From Candidatus Poseidoniaceae archaeon (GTDB lineage Archaea; Thermoplasmatota; Poseidoniia; Poseidoniales; Poseidoniaceae): a stretch of 19,510 nt of DNA. Shown here piece by piece: positions 1 through 7,807 of the stretch. The position numbers and the translations under genes are program-made. Where the stretch lies: positions 1-19,510 of the forward strand of contig DUKP01000187.1 of NCBI GenBank assembly GCA_013329295.1, read 5' to 3'. The notes beneath the pieces are model-generated. The model had not been told where the DNA came from. It made no database searches and saw only the letters and a program-made list of their open reading frames with translations. The first letter of the stretch is position 1, and each line of letters begins with the position of its first letter.

Positions 1-2502
1 AATGTTCTAGATTACGATGATGATGGTTTAGCGAATTTCCAAGAAGAATTATTTGGAACAGATCCTACATCGGAAGATTCTGATGGAGACCTTCTATCAG
101 ATGCAGAAGAGATTTCACGTGAACAATTACAACTTTACCGTGCTGTTGGAATTACTCAAGGAATTGATAGGAATAACCAAATTGTTTATCGTAACTGTAA
201 CGAACCAATTAGAGATGATAATACCCAAACTTTCGCCTTTGATGCTCCTTTCATGACTAAGAATACTTCATGGTTCTACCTTGATGATGACGGTGATGGC
301 TTACTCAATGGACCATCAGACTGGGATTCTGATGGTGATGGAATGCCTGATGGATATGAGTATTGTTACTCAATTTTCCCTTCAGAATCAGTTGTTAATT
401 CGCTAAAACTTAACCGTCTTGATTCAACTAATGTATTAGACCCAAGTGACCCATCAGATGGTTTCTTTGATTGGGATGATGACGGACTAAATAATTTAGA
501 AGAATATGGTTCTGCATTACAATTTGGAGCAGAGAATTTCACATCTCCTTGGTTAGAAGATACTGACTTAGATGGTATGCCTGATGGATGGGAAACCAAT
601 AATGGATTGAATCCAAGAGATAGTAGCAATGGTGACGATGACCCAGATATGGATGGTTGGGATCGTGATGGTGATGGTTCTGCGGTTTATGAGGAACTAA
701 TATTCAATACAAGAGTAACTCAAATTAAGAAGACAATCGGCGAAACAGTGGCAGAGGGTGAAACAGTAGTTAGAGCGGAATATACCAAAGCTGGTGGTCA
801 AACAGAACCAGTTAATATCAAAGCTCCATCTTCTGGTACAATCTATCAAATGTATGTTTCCGTAGACCAAGTTATTACCTCTAGAGATACAGTTTGGTTC
901 GTTGTAGTAGAAGACAATGAAAGATTCACTAATGAAGATGAATATGAAGCGAAATTCAAGAATAATGAGCCTTTTGATGAAAATGGCGAACCAAGTATGA
1001 TTATTGGGAGATCAACAGACCCAATGGATGCTGATACAGATAATGATGGATTGATTGATGGAATTGAAGTATTTGGCTGGGAAATATTGGTTGTCAACCG
1101 TGGTGTTGAAATCACTCTCGTAGTTTCTGATCCAGGGCTTCCAGATACTGATTCTGATGGCCTTTCAGATTTCTTAGAATATTCTTCATTATGTGATTCA
1201 GGTTCTAATGCATCTAATCCTGATACTGATGGTGATGGTTTGGATGATCAGTTTGAGGCGACAGGTGGAGGAGGAACTCTTCAGTGGCCTCTTGGTGGTG
1301 GAGAAGCATATACTACAAGCCCATGCGCCTTTGATACTGATAATGACGGCCTTGAAGATGGTGAAGAAGTAATCATCGGAAAAGATGGATTCCTAACTCA
1401 TGCTAATAATTCTGATACTGATGGAGACGGGCTCAAAGATGGTAACGAGGTGTTGTATATACCGCGGCCATTCCAAGAACCGACACATCCATTAGTCAAT
1501 GATACAGATAATGACGGAATGTTAGATGGTTGGGAAATGCAAGTTCAATCAGAAGAAGACAATACTAATTCACACAGTTTGTGGGTTGCTACCAGCTCTT
1601 GGAATATACCAAATTGTGTCCCTACTCAAAATAACAACTGTGCAAAGAGCCCAGGTGGTTACGTGTGGATTAACACATTAGGTGGCTTTGTTCAAGAAAA
1701 ACAATTTGAAGTTTATGAAATGAATCTATCTGGATTTAGTGTTCCAAATAATCCTTTGTGTGATTGCAACGGTAGATGGGCACTTGATCCATCGGAACAA
1801 AGTGCTATTGCAAGATTACCTGATGCAGTATATGATATTGATAATGATTCTTTGATGAATGGTGCTGAAGCCCCAGATAAATGGAATACAAACCCAGTAG
1901 ACAAGGATTCTGATGGAGACAAATTATTTGATGGATGGGAAGTGAAATATTCTCAATATGCCATAGAATCTGGTTTAGTTGATAATGAATCGTTGTCTGC
2001 ATTTGGCGCTAGAGGTGTATTAGACCCTTCAATGATTGATAGTGACTTAGATGGGATAGAGGATGGTCAAGAAGATCCTGACCAAGATGGCTTAAATAGA
2101 ACTGGCTTAATCAAGCGTTATTGTCCTAGTTACAATGATTCTTCGTTCTCAGATTGTCACATAGATCCTGATACTCCTGATGGCGCTCAATTTTATCAAA
2201 ATCTAGCAAATTACACCAATTATGAAGAGATGCAAAATAATACTAATCCAGTGTCAAATGATACAGATGGCGACAAGTGGAATGATGGTCCTGAAGTATA
2301 TTTCCAAGATCATGACGACGATGGCATGGCTACTGGCTGGGAATATCACTTTGACTTTGACCCTTATGATGCCGCAGATAGGATGTTCGACACTGATGGA
2401 GACGGGCATGTGAATTATTGTGAGTACAAATGGGATACCAACCCTCGTAATCCAACAAGCTTCCCGGGTCAAGGTGAATTGTGCGACCCATTCAGTGAAT
2501 AG
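1..2502 (+). CDS. Thrombospondin type 3 repeat surface protein (5' partial)
   Basis: The reading frame is open from base 1, so the gene starts upstream and the ATG at 253 is internal; 833 residues are visible. At least fifteen aspartate-rich motifs of the form DTDGDGLxDGxE are scattered along the chain. These are thrombospondin type 3-like calcium-binding loops, known from secreted adhesive or structural proteins. Between two repeats (residues about 240-307) is a stretch that instead resembles a barrel-sandwich (lipoyl/biotinyl-like) fold. Longer non-repeat segments, some containing cysteines, interrupt the array around residues 515-600 and 695-735. The protein ends shortly after the last repeat (LCDPFSE) with no membrane helix or anchor that I can see. 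The next gene starts 47 bases downstream on the same strand and encodes a membrane-anchored Ig-like protein, so the two may be co-expressed and act together at the cell surface. That partnership is inference; the repeat assignment is strong. Confidence 0.88.
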   Translation, partial: NVLDYDDDGLANFQEELFGTDPTSEDSDGDLLSDAEEISREQLQLYRAVGITQGIDRNNQIVYRNCNEPIRDDNTQTFAFDAPFMTKNTSWFYLDDDGDGLLNGPSDWDSDGDGMPDGYEYCYSIFPSESVVNSLKLNRLDSTNVLDPSDPSDGFFDWDDDGLNNLEEYGSALQFGAENFTSPWLEDTDLDGMPDGWETNNGLNPRDSSNGDDDPDMDGWDRDGDGSAVYEELIFNTRVTQIKKTIGETVAEGETVVRAEYTKAGGQTEPVNIKAPSSGTIYQMYVSVDQVITSRDTVWFVVVEDNERFTNEDEYEAKFKNNEPFDENGEPSMIIGRSTDPMDADTDNDGLIDGIEVFGWEILVVNRGVEITLVVSDPGLPDTDSDGLSDFLEYSSLCDSGSNASNPDTDGDGLDDQFEATGGGGTLQWPLGGGEAYTTSPCAFDTDNDGLEDGEEVIIGKDGFLTHANNSDTDGDGLKDGNEVLYIPRPFQEPTHPLVNDTDNDGMLDGWEMQVQSEEDNTNSHSLWVATSSWNIPNCVPTQNNNCAKSPGGYVWINTLGGFVQEKQFEVYEMNLSGFSVPNNPLCDCNGRWALDPSEQSAIARLPDAVYDIDNDSLMNGAEAPDKWNTNPVDKDSDGDKLFDGWEVKYSQYAIESGLVDNESLSAFGARGVLDPSMIDSDLDGIEDGQEDPDQDGLNRTGLIKRYCPSYNDSSFSDCHIDPDTPDGAQFYQNLANYTNYEEMQNNTNPVSNDTDGDKWNDGPEVYFQDHDDDGMATGWEYHFDFDPYDAADRMFDTDGDGHVNYCEYKWDTNPRNPTSFPGQGELCDPFSE

Positions 2503-2527
2503 ATACAATAAGACCGAAACTTCTTGA

Positions 2528-2548
2528 GTACTATACGATAGTTAGTAC
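2528..2548 (+). promoter_or_regulatory. Inverted repeat directly before the start codon
   Basis: GTACTA at 2528-2533 is complementary to TAGTAC at 2543-2548, and a competing shorter hairpin, ACTAT-ACG-ATAGT, lies within 2530-2542. The repeat ends one base before the ATG at 2550. It could be an operator, a promoter-overlapping element or an RNA hairpin that limits translation start. No clear Shine-Dalgarno sequence lies between it and the ATG. Its role is unknown. Confidence 0.35.
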
Positions 2549-2549
2549 C

Positions 2550-4028
2550 ATGTCAAGCAGGGCTATAGCTACATTTACTGTAGTTTTTTTTGTTATGGTA
2601 AGCATTTTACCTGACAATAGTATTGCTTCTAATTCAAGCGTTGATGATGAACCATTCATAACCATAAATACAGAAAATGGTTTAATCTTTGAAGATTTGA
2701 TAAATATTTCAGGCCAATCTAATATTCCTGCTGCTGAATTATTATGGTCAATAAATCATATTCATCCGGTTGATACTCTATTGATAACTGATAGTCAGAT
2801 AATGTCCTCAAGCATATTTTCAGATGTATCTATTGTAGATGATACTTACAACTGGGAACTATCATTACCAGTAGATGGATTGAATTGCACTTGTACATTT
2901 TCTATTTCTGCAATAAATAATGTAGATTTGGAAGAAAGTTCAATCATTTTGTTCATCGGTCAAAATTCTCATTTTTCCGTAATAACTCATATTCCATCAT
3001 TTCAAAATATTGTAGATAATCAAATCAAATATTTGTCATATGAAATTATATCACCGGATAGTAATAGTTTGAATATTCCTGAGATTAGTGAATCTTTTGC
3101 TTTCAAAGCTAATATATGTCAATATAGTGGAAATTCTTGCGTTTCTGAGTCTGTTCAAGTTGAAATAAACCATACTGTGCAGAGTGACGGGACCTTTCTT
3201 TTGGTAATTGATAAAACCTATCTGGGAATTGATGATGGCAACTGGAACTTTGAAATATATCTAAGAGATTCATATTTGCGATTCTCAAATTCTGATGATC
3301 AAATATTGACCTTTGACACCAATCCACCTATGGTTGAAATTTTGGGTACAAATGAGACATACGAAATGGGCTTAGAAGTATTTTCTACTAGCATTGATGA
3401 TGGATATGATAGTTCTCTTGTAGCACTAACTTGGACGATTACAGAGCCTAACGGAATGCTTCGTGGACTCATAGAGGGGGAGTACATCTCGGATAGTAGT
3501 ATCAGCATTCGATTTAATCAATCAGGGGAATGGAATATTTCTGTCTTAGCAATAGATTCGGTAGGGTATTTCACCAAACAATCACACATAGTTTATGTTC
3601 AAAATGTCGCTCCAATTATTTTACTAAATAATTCAATTGAAACTTCAAGCAATAAGGGGTTAGAGTTTGATTTAGATGAGTCATGGTTTATTGATGCTTC
3701 TTTAACATTTGATACTGTTAATGACATTGACGAACTTACTTTTACATGGTTTATTGATGATGAGATTATTCATGTTGGTAAAAATTTGTCAAACGAGCAG
3801 CTCAATAAGTCTGGTAATCATAAGATTATATTGATTGTAACAGATAATGACGGTGATACTGCCCAATCAACAGTTGAAATCATACTAAATTCAGAGGATG
3901 ATAACGAAAATGGCAGTAATATAATTGCTATTGCAATAATACTGATTGTTGTTTTATTGGCATCAATTCTATTGATTCGTTTTAGAAAGGAAGAAGCATC
4001 ATTCAATTTGCCTAAATGGGGCAAATAG
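2550..4028 (+). CDS. Membrane-anchored Ig/PKD-like extracellular protein
   Basis: This 492-residue protein has an N-terminal hydrophobic signal-like segment (residues about 5-20, with a possible signal peptidase site near SIAS at 24-27). It has one C-terminal transmembrane helix (about 454-476, rich in I, V, A and L) followed by a short basic tail, RFRKEE. This predicts a large outside domain and a small cytoplasmic end. The ectodomain is beta-rich and serine/asparagine-rich. The segment just before the membrane contains VTDNDGDTAQSTVEI, typical of the last strands of PKD/Ig-like folds, and at least one similar module lies around residues 260-350. No catalytic motif is seen. It follows the TSP3-repeat gene by 47 bases and may tether or display it. 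It is probably an adhesin or surface-layer component, but the precise function is not recognised. Confidence 0.7.
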   Translation: MSSRAIATFTVVFFVMVSILPDNSIASNSSVDDEPFITINTENGLIFEDLINISGQSNIPAAELLWSINHIHPVDTLLITDSQIMSSSIFSDVSIVDDTYNWELSLPVDGLNCTCTFSISAINNVDLEESSIILFIGQNSHFSVITHIPSFQNIVDNQIKYLSYEIISPDSNSLNIPEISESFAFKANICQYSGNSCVSESVQVEINHTVQSDGTFLLVIDKTYLGIDDGNWNFEIYLRDSYLRFSNSDDQILTFDTNPPMVEILGTNETYEMGLEVFSTSIDDGYDSSLVALTWTITEPNGMLRGLIEGEYISDSSISIRFNQSGEWNISVLAIDSVGYFTKQSHIVYVQNVAPIILLNNSIETSSNKGLEFDLDESWFIDASLTFDTVNDIDELTFTWFIDDEIIHVGKNLSNEQLNKSGNHKIILIVTDNDGDTAQSTVEIILNSEDDNENGSNIIAIAIILIVVLLASILLIRFRKEEASFNLPKWGK

Positions 4029-4068
4029 TTAACCAAGGTTTGAATAGGTCAAAACAGGTGGGAGTATC

Positions 4069-5442
4069 ATGTTTGCAGAGATGTTTGCGCAGTTGGGTGC
4101 AATGCCTAATCCAATCTCCAATGATGAGTATTTGGCTAGGCAAAACAAACTTTGCCAAACACTTGATGACAATGATTTGCTGATTTTATGTTCTTCACCA
4201 GTGACTATTCATTCTAATGATGTACATCATCCATACAGAACTCAAAGTAATCTACTTTACATGACTGGTTGGATTGAACCTGATGCCGTTTTTTGTTTTA
4301 CAAATAATGATGGGGATTGGGAATCACATCTTTTTGTTCAACCTAAGGATACGTTAAAGGAAATTTGGGAAGGAAGAAGACCAGGCTTAGAAGGTGCAGT
4401 TGCTAACTGGCCAATTGATTTTGCACATTCAATTGATGATTTAGAAAATGTTCTTAGTGAAATGATTGCTAAATCCTCAAGAGTAATGCATAGAATGGGC
4501 ATCATGACCAAGGTTGATGATTTGGTTGTTGATGCAATTAAGAAACAAGATAGGGCACGTCAAAGACTTGGTTCGGGTCCAATATCTGTAGAGGATATGA
4601 GCAACAGAATTGCTGAGATGCGGCTAATAAAATCTGATGCTGAAATTGCTCAGATGAAATTTGCTTCTGACGTATCGAGTCTTGCTCACATTGCTGCTAT
4701 GAGGCATGGTGGTGGTGATTCTTCAACAGAAAACCAATTACAATCATTGATTGAAGGATTTTTTAGATATGCTGGGACTTCAGGATGGTCTTATCCATCA
4801 ATCGTTGGTAGTGGAGAAAATGCGACAATTCTTCATTACAAAGAAAATAATTCACCATGTAAAGATGGTGATATCGTTCTAATTGATGCTGGGGCAGAAT
4901 TTAGAGGCTATGCTGCAGACATTACCCGATCATGGCCTACTAATGGAATTTTTACAGAACCACAAAAAGAACTTTATCAGATAGTATTAGATTCTCAAAT
5001 TGCGGCAATAAATGAATGTGTTCCAGGAAATCCATACACTGCACCTCATGAGGCTGCAAGGAGAGTTTTAGCTGAGGGATTGATAAGATTAGGTATTATT
5101 GACCAAAGTTTGGATGATGCACTAGATTTGGAAAATGGTCAATTAAAGAATTGGTATATGCATAATACTAGTCATTGGATTGGCCTAGACGTACATGATG
5201 TTGGAGTATATTTGCCAAATGGTGAACCAAGAACGCTACAACCTGGAATGTGCTTGACTATTGAACCTGGATTATATTTTGGTGCATGGAGGCCAGATGT
5301 TGATTGCCCTCAACGCTACTCAAATATTGGAATAAGAATTGAAGATGATGTTTTAATCGGAGAGAATGGTCCAATAGTGCTAACAGAAAGATGTCCTAAA
5401 ACAATTGCTGAAATAGAATCAATTGTTGGCAAAAGTAACTAG
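4069..5442 (+). CDS. pepP: Xaa-Pro aminopeptidase (M24B family)
   Basis: This 457-residue protein matches aminopeptidase P, which removes an N-terminal residue preceding proline. Residues about 18-150 form the N-terminal creatinase-like domain (YRTQSNLLYMTGW, FVQPKDTLKEIWEGRR). Residues about 190-450 form the pita-bread catalytic domain. All five expected dinuclear-metal ligands are visible: D273 (LIDAGAEF), D284 (ADITRSWP), H369 (HNTSHWIG), E399 (TIEPGLYF) and E425 (GIRIEDD). No signal peptide is seen, so it is likely cytoplasmic and completes breakdown of proline-containing peptides. The ATG at 4069 is preceded by a GGTGGGAG Shine-Dalgarno-like site; the ATG at 4081 is a less likely start. 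The next gene begins about 10 bases after its stop, suggesting a shared transcript. The family call is firm. Confidence 0.95.
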   Translation: MFAEMFAQLGAMPNPISNDEYLARQNKLCQTLDDNDLLILCSSPVTIHSNDVHHPYRTQSNLLYMTGWIEPDAVFCFTNNDGDWESHLFVQPKDTLKEIWEGRRPGLEGAVANWPIDFAHSIDDLENVLSEMIAKSSRVMHRMGIMTKVDDLVVDAIKKQDRARQRLGSGPISVEDMSNRIAEMRLIKSDAEIAQMKFASDVSSLAHIAAMRHGGGDSSTENQLQSLIEGFFRYAGTSGWSYPSIVGSGENATILHYKENNSPCKDGDIVLIDAGAEFRGYAADITRSWPTNGIFTEPQKELYQIVLDSQIAAINECVPGNPYTAPHEAARRVLAEGLIRLGIIDQSLDDALDLENGQLKNWYMHNTSHWIGLDVHDVGVYLPNGEPRTLQPGMCLTIEPGLYFGAWRPDVDCPQRYSNIGIRIEDDVLIGENGPIVLTERCPKTIAEIESIVGKSN

Positions 5443-5447
5443 GTGGT
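5441..5447 (+). promoter_or_regulatory. Shine-Dalgarno site fixing the MqnC-like start
   Basis: AGGTGGT overlaps the pepP stop codon (TAG, 5440-5442) and lies five bases before the ATG at 5453. This favours 5453 over an upstream in-frame ATG at 5423, which would overlap pepP and has no such site. Confidence 0.6.
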
Positions 5448-5452
5448 ATAAT

Positions 5453-6637
5453 ATGAACTGGCAATCTATACTTCAGCGTCAGCAAGGTTGGACTATAGAT
5501 AAAGCCAATGAATTTAGGTTATCTATTGAAGAGGCTACAGAACTATACTCTAATGCTCCATTACATGAATTAACTATGGCTGCAGATAAGCGTCGTAAAT
5601 TGTTTTTCCCAAGTGGCGAAGTAACATATCTTGTTGACCGCAATGTCAATTACACCAATGTTTGTACAATTAATTGTCAATTTTGTTCATTTTATCGGCC
5701 TCCAGGGCATGATGAAACCTATACTCAGTCTTTTGAAGAAATATCTAATCGAGTATCTGAATTAGAGAAGATTGGTGGAAGTAGAATTTTGATGCAAGGA
5801 GGAGTAAACCCGGAGTTACCGTTTTCTTGGTATCTTGATCTTATTTCTCATCTCACCAATAACCATCCAAATATCCAATTAGATTGCTTTAGTCCAATAG
5901 AAATTGAAGGAATAGCAGATGTATCTGGAATGAGTACCTTTGAGGTCTTAAAACAACTCAAGGAAGTTGGATTACATGGTCTTCCAGGTGGGGGTGCAGA
6001 AATGCTAGTTGATGAAGTTCGTAGTGATGTATCGCCCAAAAAAGGTAGTCCAGATAACTGGCTTAGGGTGATGGAAGAAGCACAATCAATCGGCCTTACA
6101 ACTAGTGCAACTAATGTATTTGGCTTTGGAGAATCGCTTAATCAAAGAGTAGAACATATGTCAAGGATAAGAACACTTCAGGATTCATCAATTGAGAAAT
6201 ATGGAAGGGGCTTTACTTCATTCATTGCTTGGCCAGTACAGTTAGAAACAAATTCATTTGGTAAAAGAAATCGTGGTCAAAATAAGTATGTTTTGGGCGC
6301 AGGTCCAACAGAATACATTCGACATGTTGCTATATCTCGATTATTTTTCGATAACATTTCCAGTATTCAGGCATCATGGCCTACAATGGGCTTAGGTATT
6401 GCACAAATGGCATTGCTATCCGGTGCAAATGACGCAGGCTCCACTATGATGGAAGAAAACGTAGTATCGGCATCTGGTACAAGCAAAATATCAGCTTCGG
6501 AAATTGAATTACAAAATACAATCATTAGAGCAGGTTTTATCCCAGTTAAACGGGACAGTGATTACAATCTCCTTCATACTGAAATTGTTGAAAAAATTAC
6601 CAAGGATTTAGCAGCACCAATACCATCACAGCATTAA
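5453..6637 (+). CDS. mqnC: Radical SAM enzyme, MqnC-like dehypoxanthine futalosine cyclase
   Basis: This 394-residue protein carries the radical SAM cluster motif CxxxCxxC (C71, C75, C78) in the context NYTNVC...CQFCSFYRPPG. The FYRPPGH extension, GLHGLPGGGAEMLVDEVR, the FIAWPVQLE segment and the C-terminal ASW...GANDAGSTMMEENVVSASG are features I associate with MqnC. That enzyme cyclises dehypoxanthine futalosine in the futalosine route to menaquinone. The close relatives CofG and CofH (F420 deazaflavin synthesis) and MqnE share the fold, but CofH usually has a CAF-R-type sequence after the last cysteine rather than FYRPPG. No other menaquinone gene is visible here. It follows pepP with a Shine-Dalgarno site overlapping the pepP stop, and ends four bases before a convergent gene. 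Radical SAM membership is certain; MqnC rather than CofH is likely. Confidence 0.85.
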   Translation: MNWQSILQRQQGWTIDKANEFRLSIEEATELYSNAPLHELTMAADKRRKLFFPSGEVTYLVDRNVNYTNVCTINCQFCSFYRPPGHDETYTQSFEEISNRVSELEKIGGSRILMQGGVNPELPFSWYLDLISHLTNNHPNIQLDCFSPIEIEGIADVSGMSTFEVLKQLKEVGLHGLPGGGAEMLVDEVRSDVSPKKGSPDNWLRVMEEAQSIGLTTSATNVFGFGESLNQRVEHMSRIRTLQDSSIEKYGRGFTSFIAWPVQLETNSFGKRNRGQNKYVLGAGPTEYIRHVAISRLFFDNISSIQASWPTMGLGIAQMALLSGANDAGSTMMEENVVSASGTSKISASEIELQNTIIRAGFIPVKRDSDYNLLHTEIVEKITKDLAAPIPSQH

Positions 6638-6641
6638 TTTG

Positions 6642-7796
6642 TTATTTCAGCGATAATGGGTGATTTGTTTCAGTTCTACCTGAGTTAACTATTGCTTCAG
6701 TAACACAAAATAATGATGGATGTTTTACCTTTAGTGGTTGAACCCACAGTAATTCTGGCAGATTTTCCCTTTCGATTATCACTACCATTTCCCAATGTAT
6801 TCGAATAAGTGGAGAAAAAATTGTTCCAGGCCAGTCACCTTTTGGAGGTGTAATAGTTGTCTTTCCTGATTCAACATCTACGATCTCAGATTGTTGCATG
6901 ATACGCATTGGTCTTAGGAATAATCCACCTTTTATTTCGGTAGTTTGCATTGGCGAATCTTCACCGCCTCCAGTTCCATCATCCAAATCTACTGACCAGT
7001 GGTGTGGTAACTCTGTAGTAAGGCCCGGGGGTGGCTGGCTATCACTTTCACGTCCAAAAGCTCCCATTAATGCATCTCGACTTGGAGGTAATACGCCAAC
7101 ACGCCATAAGACAGACATATTTTTCCAATTTTCTTTGGTTTCTGGGAAATTTATAGTTGCTACCAAATCTTCACCAGATGTACTTTCACTATGGAACACA
7201 ATCTCTGGATTCTTAGGTTGTGACTTAAGGAATCTTCTTTGTTTAATTAAATCGGAAAAATTTGCAGTAACTCGCATAATTATTGGGACAAATAAAATTG
7301 GCACTACTATTACTGCCAGTACAGGATAATCCAACAAACCAAATCTAACTCTACCAGTGCCAATACTAGGAACTCCCCAAACGCTAAGTATTGGTTCTAA
7401 AAACAAATATGTTAAAGCAATTAAGAGTACGGAAACCGAGAAGTTCATAATTTTCCTTGCCTGTTTGTGAACAACATTTGGTGTAAGATACCAGCCTGTT
7501 CTTTGTTTACTAACTACTGATTCTTTAGGAACTGCTTCAAGCATTTCTTGTGCGTGATTTTCATCTAGTTTTAGAGTATCATTATCCAATGTATAACGTC
7601 TTTCAACCAACCATGAAGATTTGTGACCAATTCGAAATGGTGGTGGAAGATTTCTTATTTTTTCATAAGCTTCTGATTCAGATATATCACTTGCAATTTC
7701 AGTCTTTCCAATCGCAATAGGTAGTAATTCAGGCTTGAATCTATAACTCTCAAAAGGAGGATATTTAATCCGCTCTTCTAAGAAAAGTTTACCCAT
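6642..7796 (-). CDS. Two-helix membrane protein of unknown function
   Basis: I do not recognise this 384-residue protein. Residues about 1-115 are soluble and charged. Two hydrophobic helices follow (about 119-140 and 157-178), joined by a short glycine-rich link (SIGTGRVRFG). A soluble domain of roughly 200 residues, beta-rich by appearance, makes up the rest. It includes the acidic, glycine-rich stretch DLDDGTGGGEDS. With a short loop between the helices, both large domains should face the same side, probably the cytoplasm given the lack of a signal peptide. Its Shine-Dalgarno site AGGTGAT overlaps the stop of the upstream flavoprotein gene, so the two are likely cotranscribed. That suggests a membrane or lipid-related role, which is only inference. 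A 143-codon plus-strand reading frame inside this gene is a shadow. Confidence 0.72.
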   Translation of the reverse strand: MGKLFLEERIKYPPFESYRFKPELLPIAIGKTEIASDISESEAYEKIRNLPPPFRIGHKSSWLVERRYTLDNDTLKLDENHAQEMLEAVPKESVVSKQRTGWYLTPNVVHKQARKIMNFSVSVLLIALTYLFLEPILSVWGVPSIGTGRVRFGLLDYPVLAVIVVPILFVPIIMRVTANFSDLIKQRRFLKSQPKNPEIVFHSESTSGEDLVATINFPETKENWKNMSVLWRVGVLPPSRDALMGAFGRESDSQPPPGLTTELPHHWSVDLDDGTGGGEDSPMQTTEIKGGLFLRPMRIMQQSEIVDVESGKTTITPPKGDWPGTIFSPLIRIHWEMVVIIERENLPELLWVQPLKVKHPSLFCVTEAIVNSGRTETNHPLSLK

Positions 7797-7800
7797 TTAA

Positions 7801-7807
7801 ATCACCT
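7801..7807 (-). promoter_or_regulatory. Shine-Dalgarno site overlapping a stop codon
   Basis: On the minus strand AGGTGAT, complementary to the 3' end of archaeal 16S rRNA, overlaps the stop of the flavoprotein gene (7807-7809). It sits four bases before the ATG at 7796. It fixes the start of the two-helix membrane protein and suggests translational coupling. Confidence 0.65.

Noticed and set aside
253..255. ATG at 253 as the start of the TSP3-repeat gene
   Set aside because: The same frame is open back to base 1 and already encodes calcium-repeat motifs (DYDDDGL, EDSDGD), so the true start lies outside the window.
253..2502. The repetitive GATGGTGATGG-like stretches as a DNA tandem repeat or CRISPR-like array
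   Set aside because: The similarity comes from the encoded DxDxDG protein motifs with irregular spacing; there are no identical direct repeats with unique spacers.
5453..6637. CofH or CofG (F420 synthesis) as the identity of the radical SAM gene
   Set aside because: The FYRPPG sequence after the cluster cysteines and the GANDAGSTMMEENVVSASG segment fit MqnC better. It is kept as the main alternative because I could not run a tree.
6898..7329. A 143-codon plus-strand reading frame
   Set aside because: It is antisense to the two-helix membrane protein gene, whose frame has a Shine-Dalgarno site, transmembrane helices and longer coding extent.
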